Positions 1-12,100 of a stretch of 64,000 nucleotides of DNA are shown in pieces. The stretch's first letter is position 1. Every line of letters starts with the position of its first letter. The DNA is taken from positions 1,122,402-1,186,401 of the forward strand of contig SSBO01000007.1 in the NCBI GenBank assembly GCA_005281725.1, written 5' to 3'. Made by a program: the position numbers and the translations under genes. The notes under the pieces were generated by a model. That model was not told the DNA's origin and searched no databases. It saw only the letters and a program-made list of their open reading frames with translations. This DNA is from Wuchereria bancrofti (taxonomy: Eukaryota > Nematoda > Chromadorea > Rhabditida > Onchocercidae).

Positions 1-546
1 CTTAACTTTTTTTTGGTAAAAAAATCTATGCACTTACTACTTTTTCTAGCTTCCTATTTTCCCTTAAATTTAAAACCTTTTTTTGCAATTTGTGACCGAT
101 AAAGATTTTTTAAATTAATGAACAAGCAAACAATTAATTATTAAGGCATAGTTAATAATATTTTCATTTCTTCCTTTATCATAGAAACAAAGAATTAATA
201 TTAGCAGCAGCATAAAAGGTTGAAAATTCTCAGAGAAATATCTTCAGTTTGGGTATTTTGGTATTTGAATTGAATTATAATGATAAACTGAATCTTCGAA
301 AAAGAGATGTTTATTTGTTATTTATGTTAGAAGATTTTATGAAAATTAATTTATTACATCAATTAAAATGCTACATAGATATATTAGGATTGTCTTCAGT
401 ATTCAGTACTGTGGTTTTAATTAAATTAATTTTGGATTTCCAACGTTGTGGGTTATTTCAGTGAAAAAAGGCCATTAATTGACAAGCGCAAATTGTTGAG
501 TACAGTCGAGTCAAATTTTATTAATTCTACCTAATTTTTCATAAAT
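1..546. other. 3' flank of PEDS1, no gene seen
   Basis: AT-rich sequence beyond the PEDS1 stop codon. On the minus strand an AATAAA (plus-strand TTTATT at 517-522) lies about 25 bases past the stop and is a plausible poly(A) signal. The short open frames here are A/T-rich and match nothing I know. Confidence 0.6.
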
Positions 547-2917
547 TCAAGAAGCTTTTGCCCATTTCAGATCATCAGTGCGAGGCTTCATTCCCGTCAA
601 TCCCGTGACAACAAATTCAGCAGCACGCCAGAAACCGATCGCATCCAGCGGTCCATTTAGCCAGCCAGTAGTAATGCAATATCCACATGCATGTGGTGAA
701 ATATGATGAAGTTTATGTCCTTTACGTGAAAGTATCACGTGCCAATTCTGTAGCATTTCTACCCAAGGTGATAATCCAAGATATGTATGTGACCATTTGT
801 GAATCTGAAATCAGTTGAAAACAAACAAACTAGACATTCACTTTTAAAATTATACGCTACAATTTTTCAATAATAGTTGAGAAAAAAATAATACTAGTTG
901 AAACATTTTGTTTAATAAATTAATTTTCAGAGGCTATCCTAAAATTCGTTCGAGTTGATTTAAGCTAACCAGCTGCATTATCTATTTCTAGTTTGTTAAA
1001 ATATCCTAAAAGATTTATTTCGGCATTCTCGATCACTGCTAGAAGAAAGTGTTTGAGTTAGATTACTGGGAGATAATTTTGACTTTAATTCGTAACAATA
1101 ATATTGACGACAAATTTTCACAAAATTATATATATATTCATAAAAATGTTAATACCTGATTGGTAAGCGCAACATACATAGCCAAAAGTAAATAAAACCA
1201 ATGTGATGTTGTCAAAGTGTCCAATTCAAAAGCTGATAATGTTGCATGTTGATAAATGATATGCGCAAGCTTTGGTATTATTAACAAGAAATTATCACCG
1301 TTACATTCGATGAAATCATGACGTGTTATAGCGGTAGGATCCACGTGATGCTCACGGAATGGTCGAATAAAATGCTAAAAAATATGTTGCAATTTAAAAA
1401 ATAGTAAAAAAATTTAATTAATAATAAAAAAAATTTTTCCATTGAGACTCTTAATCTTAGCAACATAGAATTTGCATAAAAATTAAAAATTTGCATAAAA
1501 TAAGAAAGTTTAAACAAATTTGAAAATTTTTTACGGGCAATAGTTTTAAGGTTTTAAAGGTTGTGAGATTCACGTGATATTCACAGAATGGTTAGTTGAA
1601 AAATTCCACTGTTTATTTTTTCTCTTTTAAATAACAAAGGATGTTTTGAAATTAAAGATTTCAGAAGGATAAAAATTTAAAAAGAAAAAACTTTATGAGT
1701 GAGAAAATTTGGTAAATGGGAGAAAAAAGAAAAACTAAAACGGAAACTTGTAATTCAATTATAGTGTTTCAGTATTTCCTTTCGATATTCTTAAATACGT
1801 CAGCTGCTAGATAATTGCAGCATAACTCTTTGAATGTGGAAAGGGAAACTTTTATAGTCTTTAAATTTAGTCAGTCAATTTGTTCTAAAGCAGTTTTTTT
1901 TATCAAAACTATTAATGATAATAATATAAGTGACAATGGTGTATGGAATGATAATTTGTTAATTATTACAAAATGGATCAATGATAAGGGCAAGGATGAA
2001 ATTTAGTATCTGAGAGAAATTTTTAAAGTACATTAAGGGCTTATTAACTTAAATGTAATTTTTTAATTATTGCAATTTGTTGAAACTTAAATTCATTAAA
2101 AGGAGTAAAAAACGGACCCTGCCGATGAATGTATCGACGGTGCCGAAAGAATCGGCAGCCCAATGCACTAGACCGGACAACAAATCAGCTGTTAAAATGC
2201 CCAAAAATGCAAAGAAGAGTATGAAAGGCAGAGAAGATAATTCGAATCGTCGTATTAACAAATATATAACAATGAGCAATTCGATAATACCCAATCCGGT
2301 CGAAATGATTTCTTGCAATCGCTTTTCTGGAAATTGAATTGTGAATTATGCTATGCCTTTGATTAGAATATTATTTTTTTTAGTTCTGATTCCCGAGATG
2401 AACTTTATAAAAAATAATAATTTGAGAGCCCTGTTCCAGAAGTAAACTTCATGAAAAGCAATGATTTTCGGAACAGTCTTGATCCTCGAAGAAGACTTTA
2501 ATGATTCGAAACTGCTCAGTCATTCATTGTCTCTTCAGTACAGTAAATTTTATACCATAAATTAATTGCTTCAATTGTTTTTATAACTGTTTTAATTTGT
2601 CAAATGCTAAATTGCACTGGAAAACAACGCATTCATTATTTACTGTCATTGTAATCCTACGAATAATTTTTCATACATTATTTCGATTTTTTCAATAAAT
2701 GCTCACCTCGGCTATAAAGAGCAGCTAACTTCTTAGCACCAGTATGATGTGGTCCCCAACGTGGCTTAAAAACGCCTTCCGGATTAACATTTCCATTCGG
2801 ATCATCTTCCGGCATAGCATCTCTTGCACTGATCATTCTCTCTCCACCAGTTTGGTCAATCACTGATGCCTGTTGCATTGTTCCGTAATTTTCATCCATA
2901 TGATAAAACCACAACAA
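547..2917 (-). CDS. PEDS1: Plasmanylethanolamine desaturase (TMEM189/Kua family)
   Basis: Family role: this ER membrane enzyme makes the vinyl-ether bond of plasmalogens by desaturating plasmanylethanolamine. Four exons read cleanly: 2917-2707, 2326-2118, 1374-1156 and 804-547, giving 298 aa; all phases close, and the stop is TGA at 549-547. Visible hallmarks are the N-terminal [12 protein letters not shown] block, a hydrophobic segment followed by [14 protein letters not shown] in exon 2, [12 protein letters not shown] and TRHDF in exon 3, and the histidine clusters HKWSHTYLG and [11 protein letters not shown] followed by CITTGWLN in exon 4. These His motifs are the expected di-iron ligands. 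The first ATG is at 2917, but an ATG six codons on (MDENYG) could also start the protein. The UBE2V1 fusion known for the human locus is not seen here. It stands alone, with a 6 kb gap upstream. Confidence 0.93.
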
Positions 2918-5055
2918 ATGACCAAGTATAAAATCAAATAACGAATGGAAGTAGTAAATTCAAATCGAGTAAAGTATGAAACATAATTGAAAAAACAAAA
3001 AAAAAAAAAGCAAATGCCAATCATTCCAGACACGGATAAACCAAATGAATTATTATTAATTAGATATCTTGTAAATTACCAGATGTAAGGGCGGGCAACT
3101 TAATCCATCTATATATGACAAAAAAAAGAAAAAAAAACAAGTAAATAAATAAACAACTCACAAATAAGTAAGCCAATTGAATGAGATGCAAAATTATCTA
3201 TATAATAATTATAAAAAACCATCTTAATTCAAACAAATCCATCGATTTGTGATAGAAAAAAAAACATTAAACAAAAATTATTTGCTAATAAATAAGTAAA
3301 TAATCTTTCAACAAAAAAAACAACAAACAAACAATCAATGAATGCATCCAATAAAATAATCCAAAGAGGGAAGGAAATGAAAAAGAGGTGAAAGAAAACG
3401 GAAGAAGAAACGAAGAAGTAACGTTACTAAAAGCACAAATAATCGGTGAGTCAATAAGTAAGCTTTCAACAAAAAAAAAAAAAAAAAAAGAAAAAAAAGA
3501 GAAAATAGAAAAAAAAAACAAATTGAGGAGGGGAAAAAAAGCTTTGCTAGCAAATATATATGTATATGATGAATAATGTAGAAAATTGCCAACTGACAAT
3601 AAAGTAACAATTGAAGGATTGGCTTGCTTCAATGATTAATTGAAAATGATAAGGAAGAATAAACTTTCACCAATCACACATTCAATTCAATTCAATTGAT
3701 TAATTTCCTAATGTTGTATTGTAATGTGATGTGTGTATGTTGTATAATATATTAGACTGATGCAATGAAATATTATTAAACTTATCAAAAACTAACTATA
3801 ACAGATGAGATTATTTTTAATTAAAAAAAAAAAGAAAACAAAGAAAAGAAAAGTGAAAAATAGAATGATTTGAGATAAAGTTGATTTTTCTTTCTATTTT
3901 TTGAAAAAATATTACTTTTGAAATGTTATACAGATAGATATACATTTACACACTAAAATAACTTAAGATTTTTATCAAATAGCTTATTTGAACTATATTA
4001 ATCCATTCACAATTTCACTTCCCTTTTCTCATTTCTATAAGTCAGAATTTCATTTCCGCTCCTTTTCGCGTAATTTTGCAATGAATTATTTATTAGAAAG
4101 TAATCTGAAATTATGTATTTAACAAATTTTCAATTCTAATTTACATATTTTTGTTAAGAAGTTTATTTTTACATTTTTTAAAGATTTTTTTTTTTCAAAG
4201 TTTTTTTTTAAAAAAGAAAGCGATAATTTAAAAATTTTGAAGAGAGCACACTTGTTAAGTGGTAAAATAATGGTGATATCACGGATTAATTGTTAAGTAA
4301 ATATGAGTTTGCAGGTATTAAATATAACCTCGCAAGTACTAAGTTTAAATAAGAATAAGTATTTAAAGTATTGCAACTTAAAATACATTTTCCAAACAAA
4401 CACCAATTAAAAAGTATCATTAAAATTAGGTAATCATATCATGTAAACTTGAAATGAATAAAATGATAATTATTAATTTGAATTAAGTAAACAAACCATT
4501 ACAAATTATAAATCAATAAAATCATTTTTTTTTCAGCAGTAATGAATTAATATGATAGTATGAAGCGAGGAAAAGAGTAGTAAGTACACATTTAAAATTA
4601 GTAAGATAAAAATGCTAAAGTTAACACTAATTTAATACATCTAAAAGTAACAATGGTTCGCTTACTTTCCTGATAAGCGAATAAGTAATACTTAGAAATA
4701 GCTGCTAATAAATTCATAAGCAATTTAATACGCAAATTATTTCAGCTTCTTCTCGAGCAATGATTTTATTGCTTCTTCCAACATTTTCCGAGACGATAAT
4801 TTATGAAATGCACAAAAAAAAGCTATAAAAGAAATAAATACATCCAATGCACTTATTCTCATTTTTTAAATATTTCAGCAATTTTATTTTCTCCTTTTTC
4901 TGTAACTAAATTACCAATTAATTATTTGTTTTGCATTGAAAAGTTTTTCCTTTTTTTCTTACCGCACATTTTTTTCTTTTAATATTTGAATATTCAAACG
5001 AAATTTGATTTGAATATATTGTTCATCGACATAATTACAATTGTTGAGGGAGAAC

Positions 5056-5114
5056 AGAGAAGGAGGAAGAGAAAGAGGGGGAAAGAGGAAGAGAGAGAGA
5101 AAGAAAGAAAGAGG
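5056..5114. repeat. Polypurine (GA-rich) tract
   Basis: Fifty-nine consecutive purines on the plus strand, built of GAGG, GAAA and GAGAGA runs. Such mirror-like purine tracts can form triplex DNA; here it is described only as a simple-sequence element. Confidence 0.85.
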
Positions 5115-7438
5115 TGTCCTTAAAAATGTGACAAAAGCCTTGGTGGAACTTTAAATAAATAAAAAAATTTGAATCATTCTATCTCATAAATGCATAGATT
5201 AAACGAAATGATACTAATGAATTACAATTGTTATGTTCATCGATGTTCGCTTTTTTTTAAATTTACTCAAAATATATATTTTCATCTAATGTATATATCA
5301 AAATCAAAGTCTATGATACGTATTTTATCTTAACTTAAAATATGTATTTAATATATAATTCTTAACCCGTAAATCTATATCTTTACAGAAAAATACATTC
5401 TTTATTCAAAATATATATCTTTACCTATAAATATATTTTTACCCTAAAAAAATATATGTCTTTATTCAAAATCATCGAAAAACTTTTAGCCATTTATTTC
5501 AATTGAAGTCATCAAATAATTATTATAAATGTTTCATTTTAAAAAAAAGGCAAAAAAGGAAAAAAGGAAAAAACAGGCCAGTTGTTAATTTGCAAACGAA
5601 TAGAATGATAAATTGCTTGAACTTCTATGCAATATCAATTAAAATTTCAATAAGCTATGATGTATTTCTCAGGAAGATCGAAAATTCATTTCACATCAGT
5701 CAACACTTGTTTTTGACGATTACTAAATTACTGAATATCTTACCGGTAGCTTCGACTTTAAAAAGAAACTTTTTAAATATTTTAGAAGAGATGATAGGGT
5801 AGTTTAATGTAATGTAATATGCAAATAATTATTGTTAAGATTTCCGCAACTTGTGGGATATTTTCATAGTTTTTAATTTCTTTTTAAATTCTTTTTTCTC
5901 TCATAAATAATCTTAAAGTTTTATTAGACACTCAAATGAAAATAGATTCAAATTTAGCAAATAGCAGATACCACTTAAAGTTAACGATTTCATCGACTTA
6001 TTTATTTCTAGAAAAAAAGTTTGTTTATTTCAAAATGAAAATATACTAAATGATTAATTGAGAATTGCCTTAAATCATAATTATGCATTAAACTAAAATT
6101 AGATTCAAATTCAGCAAATAATAGATACCATTTAAAAAGCACAATCAGAATAAAGCAATGGGAATCGATCAGAATGAATCACAATTGGCAATTATATAAT
6201 AAAAGTTTTCATTATACTCTTGGGTATGCTAAAATAAAGTGTTTAAAAATGGTTGGCAATGTTTTTTGGATGGTAGCATTGATTGATAATGATGATAATT
6301 AAATTAATGCCAATAGTACTGGATGCATGGACAGTGATAATGATTGATAATGATGGCAGCAATTGGCAATTTCGAAGATTTCGAGAGGATCTCCTCTTTA
6401 TCTTTCTCGTTATTATTGCTTTTATCACACCATATTAATGTTATCATTAAAGTTTATGAACTTTGTACTTTCTTTCTATCAATAGCATTATAATTTTTCA
6501 TAATGATCATTGATAACATTTTCTTTTCTTTTGTGATATTATTATTGATATATGGAAAATTCATTCGATTTTAATTGATTTTTATAGTACGAATGATTTT
6601 TATCAGGTTATCATTGTGAGTTAATACAAATGTCATATTACTGGCAAATGATACGCCAAATTAATGACATGTCATCGATTCACTTATTATCAATCGAAAG
6701 GTACAATTTATATCATAAAAAATTTTAAATAACATGTGCAATGCATATCACTGTCACTGAAAGCTTCTTTGGCGCATAATCTCATTTCGCACTAATATCT
6801 GTGACATCGATCGCACAAGTAAACAGTTTCATCTCACATAGTTTTATTATAAAATGCGGGATTGATCGTAAAATTCAGGTGCAAAGTGTCACTCACATTG
6901 ATGCAAGGGAATGAATTGATGAAATTTGTGTAATTGTAGTGTGAAAGGCATTTAGAAATAACTGCAGCAGCGATCAGTAAAAGCGAAAGGTTTCATTTGA
7001 AGAAATTACCATCATCGAGTTGACAAATGACTAATTGGATGATAAAGAAAGAGTAAAGTTTAAATTTGTTTGCTTGGCAACGATAAAACTGTGAGTGTTA
7101 CCTAGATAAATAGAAAGGAAGATACAGATAAGATTTCTAGAGATAAGCGTCGAAAAAAAGCGAGAAGTACGTCAAATGAGAGTAATTTAAACTTTCATAA
7201 ATGACTTTGTACTTTGTTTGAATGAAATCCGAAGTCTTCAATAAAATGCAAAGAGATAGAATTAAATGTAAATTGCAAATTCATAAGTTTTAGGAAATTA
7301 AAAAGGAGATGTGAAAAAAAAGTATACGAGAAATATGAATGGTTTATACGGTAAAAACGATGGATAGATGGAAGTATCACAAGAATGAAAATTTTAAGTG
7401 TATTTTAAATAAAATAGATAAATAGAAGTGTTGCAAAA

Positions 7439-7454
7439 TGACCTCTGACCTTTG
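7439..7454 (-). promoter_or_regulatory. Perfect DR1 nuclear-receptor element
   Basis: The minus strand reads CAAAGGTCAGAGGTCA: two exact AGGTCA half-sites one base apart, with an upstream AAA as preferred by HNF4- and RXR-type receptors. It sits in a GC-richer island 4.5 kb upstream of PEDS1 and 1.7 kb past the RhoGAP stop. The motif is seen directly; binding is inference. Confidence 0.5.
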
Positions 7455-9155
7455 CTGTTATCGCAACATGTGTCGATTGTATTGACCATCCGATGTTTCG
7501 GAAGGTTATTTGAGATCTGACAACATATACAGTCTTATTTAAAGATATGATTACCTGAAAAGAAGTGGCATGACTGAAAGAGAAAATCAGGAAGAAATAA
7601 GAGAAACGAGGAGTGATGACCCGCCTTTTATCTTGCCGGAAATTCAGGTCTCATTGAATTTGGAACAAAGCACATATTATCAATTTTTCTAGACAATACT
7701 TTGAATTTTAAATTTTGTTTCAGTTTATTTTTCATTTGATTGATAGTGTATTTTATGATCAATCAAAATTTAACACCGAGTCTGTTAATTTTAAGTTAGA
7801 GTTAATTTCAATTTAGAAAATAATTTTGAAAAAAAAATAATTTACTCTGAATTAAGTACAAAAATATACTATAGATTGGTTGATTGGTTGATCTATTGTA
7901 AATAAGCAGTTCAAAATATTATGACATGTAAAATCTGTAAGAGTTAAGTCCAATCTGAAAATGGCCAGTTAGCCTAGAAATGCCATGATAACATGAATGG
8001 TATTATATCTTCTTTGACTTATCACTTTGCTTGTATATCATTTTAAATATTTTGATTTCATTTAAAAGCATTGTATACTTCTATCTCCCTAATATTTTTT
8101 CTCATGGGTCTTATCAATGGAAGTTATCGGCTTTCTCTAAAATTAAATATTAAATTACTTCATTTAATTTTCTTTCGCTTATCAATTAAAGGCTTGTTAC
8201 ATCGACTGATAAGCAATTTACGTGGTAGTTTAAGAGAAACGAGAATTATGAAGAAGTAGAGGGTATCGCTTCTACAAATTATTCTTTTTAGATAGCAATT
8301 TGAATTTTATATCTTATTTAATCGATTTCCATTATGAAATTGACACTGAGTCAATTTACTAATTTCGATTAAAATTAATTTCAATTTTGCAGTATTCTCC
8401 TGCGGGAAAAAAGATTAAAATTTGGTCGATCACAAAATAGCTTCACCCGAAAATACCACCGAGTCTATTAATTTTAAATTAAAGTTAATTTAAATTTTAC
8501 ATCTAACTTAAAAAAATATATCAGCATCTTCTGAATGAATATAAGAATTCACAAGTATTTGACGATACTTTGTCCATGTGATGGACAATCTAAAATCGAT
8601 TTTTTTCTGAATCATTAAACCAATGATCTCGTCAAGACAATTACTGTTTTATGCTATTAGGTGTTTACTTCTTAAATACATTTATTAGAAAAATTTTCCA
8701 GCATTGACAACAAATTGATAAATCATAAAATGCAAAAGTATGGAAGAAACGATAAAATAGATTAAAGTCACAAATTCCGTTTTTCGAAACAGTTCCAAAT
8801 ATTCCGGATCACTCTTTTTTTTTGTTTTAAAGTGTCATAACGATGTCAACAAAGAGGAATGAACCGTTCAATTTACAATTAAATGAAAACAAGGAAAGGA
8901 AATATTGTGATACTTCTCAAAAGTGTCGAAATATTAGCGATATCAATAAAATACACCTTTTATGATTGATATTAGAAGAATGAATCATCCGCTAATTAAT
9001 CACAATTCTAAGCATTGCCCTTAATTTTGAATATTCCAAAATTATTAATGCAGTAATTAATAAAATTGTGATAATCAAATTTATTTGTTCATAGATAATT
9101 TGTAAAATAAATTTCTACAACAATTAATTATTTCTAAAAGAGAAAAGATCTAAGT

Positions 9156-12100
9156 TTATTTCAATGAATAACTGGAATAAATGGTATCAAGAAATGGTGG
9201 TGGTTCAGAAGCTTTTTGAAATTTGGAACGTATTTCATCCACAGACCAATTCACTTCCAATGGTTCCATTAAAATACTTCGAGTCTTTTTTCGAATTCGA
9301 ACATTACTACTTATTATTGATTCACGTTGTTGAAGTGGTACACGTGATCCTATATCGTTCTTTACGGATAATGCAGTTGCTTCAGTGCTATTATGCTTGT
9401 TAACTTCTTCTTTAATTGGTGGTTGCTTTGGTAATTTTGGTTGAAATCGATTATTATTTGTGATTGCTGCCTTCTTGACTTCATTAACTACTAAATGACG
9501 AAGTTCAGCAGTTGAAGTAATCGAAATTTCCATCTTACCATCATGGTTATGATTTTCTAAATTAGACCTAAGTGTGATATTTTTAGGATTACTAACTTCA
9601 GATTTATTGGAAATTGAATTAATATTTATTACAGAAGTGCTACTTTGTTTCAAATCTGATTTAAGTGGCGGTGATTGCCTGGACAATAGTTTTGATACAG
9701 TAGCTTCTGCGCTCCCAATACGTTCCGATGCACGTCGTACCAATAATTTATTATGAGTGTTAGTTGTACGAAGGATTGGTGATGCTATCACTGGCATTTG
9801 AGATGATTTCGTTTCTAATAATACACTTCCCGCGCCATGATGATATGCACTCCCCTCATCAACATACCATATTTTACCCTCGGGAAATGAATATTTACGA
9901 TTTACATTATCTCGCATACTGGATGGTCCAGGCTCGCTATTGTTATTTTCCGATTGACGTCTGAAAGATTCATGCCGTACTTGTGAAAAAAGTGATTCCT
10001 TACGACGTATTACTGGAGAATGTAAATTGGTTTCTAAATCTTTTCGTCTAGTCAAGGATGAATTCAGTCCTTGTGCTTCTACTTCTCTTCGACGAGGCGG
10101 AAGTGGCGAAGCAAAATGAATTCCTGAATCGATCATCGAATTCGTCGTCTTTCTTTGCACTATTGGACTTCTCTCAGCTCGTTTTGAACTACCTCTACGT
10201 AATAGGATTGGACTTTCTGGCAAGTCGGTTGGTACTACTGTTTGCAACGTTGAATCAGAATGTAGCGATCCTGTACTTATTGTTGAACTTTTACGCACTA
10301 ACACTGGGCTTTCTGGATCAAATGTAACGGATTTCCGGTTGGAAGAAGGACTCCCTTCCAGTGTACCTGATCGATGAAGTGAAGCTGGACTTCCCTCAAT
10401 TTTTCGACGACATGGTGATGAAGTACCAAATTCTCGCCGAAGTTTCCATTCGGTACTTCTATTCTCATCAGTATTTCTCCTGGATGAATTTGAACAAATC
10501 GATGGACCACGTGAAAATGGCTTTTCTTCAATTTTACTTTGCTCTTCACTTTTTTTCCATTTCCACATTGGTGTTATTAACTTATTTTGTACATCGGAAT
10601 TTTCACGTGAAAGCACTGGCGTCTTATCGTCATCTTGTTCCACTTCTGTGCCAATCTCTTCTTCTTCACCTTCCGTTGAAATGCTGCTCACAAAACATCC
10701 TGCAATTTTCTTCTCTGTTAAAGCCAAACATATCTAATTCTACCCTATCTTTTCAGTAAATTATGCCCGTGGCACTTGTTACATGACTGATATTGATAAG
10801 CGCAATGAAACATGTTACAATGAACAAAAATCTTCTAATGATAAAGAATCGATTGATAAGTCTACAATAACTTATGAGAAGGTTTCGAAAGTTTAGAAAG
10901 TATCCTTCTCACTGTATTTCACCACTTTCATTCACCTTAGTAAAATTTTCAACGATCAGTCTGGTTTAATGATAAGAATAACTTCATCACTAACCCGAAG
11001 ATGATGTTTGTAGAGGACGATGCTCCCACTTGCTATAAGTTAGCTTAGGTGATTGTGATATGCCTAAGGAACAACTAGATGCGGGTGATCCAATTATACC
11101 TGAATCTGAATTACTGACCGATGTTTCCAAGCATAAATCAACATCTGATAATCCTTAAAGATAAAGGCTTTTATATATTTCACAAATTTTGCATTAAAAT
11201 TAAACGTTAAATTTCAACAACACTTAAATTATTGGATTTTTTCCGACTCATTCATACTTAATTGATGTATGCCTCATTTCCTTCTTTAGGCCTGAACTAA
11301 TTTTCTATGGAAAAAGCATATATAAGGATGAAATGCACAAACCGGAATCATTGGAAACGGATGATGAAATAGCAAGTTGAATATCCTTGAACGGCTCAAG
11401 TAGAAATGGTGCATTGACAATAAGATATTCGGCCAAATCTGGCAGCCAACTTGTTGCAGAATCTCCTTCTTCAAAAATTGCATAATTAACTATGACACAT
11501 TGACCTGTTTCCAAAAGTATTTGAAAACAATTATAATTCTAATAGTTACAAGACATCAATCAATGAATGCACTAATCCAGAAATTTCTCCACCATAATTT
11601 TAATGCAGTTAAAATTATTTGATGGAATAAAATGATCTACAGTACAGAAACAATATTTTTGATCCAAATTTTCGAACTGTAAGACTATTTTCGATGCAAA
11701 ATGTACTCTTGCGATGATGTAGAATGAAAGTTTTCCATAAACTTTTCCAATTTTTGCTGTAAAGATTTTAAGAGTCCATTTAAATCATTTACTTGATAAA
11801 GTTGCCGTATGATTTCAAGCAAGATAAGCCTTTATTGTACCAGGGAAAGATATTTTGTCTGCTATTAATTCAAATGTTAAAATAACGAGCAAAAAAAATG
11901 TAAACCTTTGTAGTCAAAAGAACCACAAAGTTTTAGTGTAAAGGGACTAATTGACTCACTCGGATTGTCAAGAAGACTGGGCGCAACACAAACAGCCAAT
12001 GATTGAGCGGTCATTTTTGACTGTGGCGAATTTGAAATTGCTCGAAGTAATTGAAGAAATTTGGAGAGAAGAGCGGAATGCGCGGAAGGTAGCATATGCA

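Larger units (their letters stand above)
2918..9155. other. 6 kb intergenic, low complexity; no gene recognised
   Basis: Upstream of PEDS1 and downstream of the RhoGAP gene. It is dominated by A/T runs (for example poly-A around 3469-3490), TATATA-rich stretches at about 5270-5480, a purine run at 5056-5114, and TGATAATGAT-rich sequence at about 6270-6560. A slightly GC-richer island at about 7440-7650 holds a DR1 motif. Open frames such as the Phe-rich one near 3285-3632 are translations of A-rich DNA. Minus-strand AATAAA signals (plus TTTATT at 9080-9085) serve the RhoGAP gene. Confidence 0.6.

Noticed and set aside
3285..3632. 115-codon minus-strand open frame, Phe- and Ser-rich
   Set aside because: It is a translation of A-rich plus-strand DNA with poly-A runs; no domain, and overlapping frames are open for the same reason.
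9164..10759. Several plus-strand open frames of 60-132 codons
   Set aside because: They lie antisense to the long Ser-rich last exon of the RhoGAP gene and carry no recognisable protein sequence.
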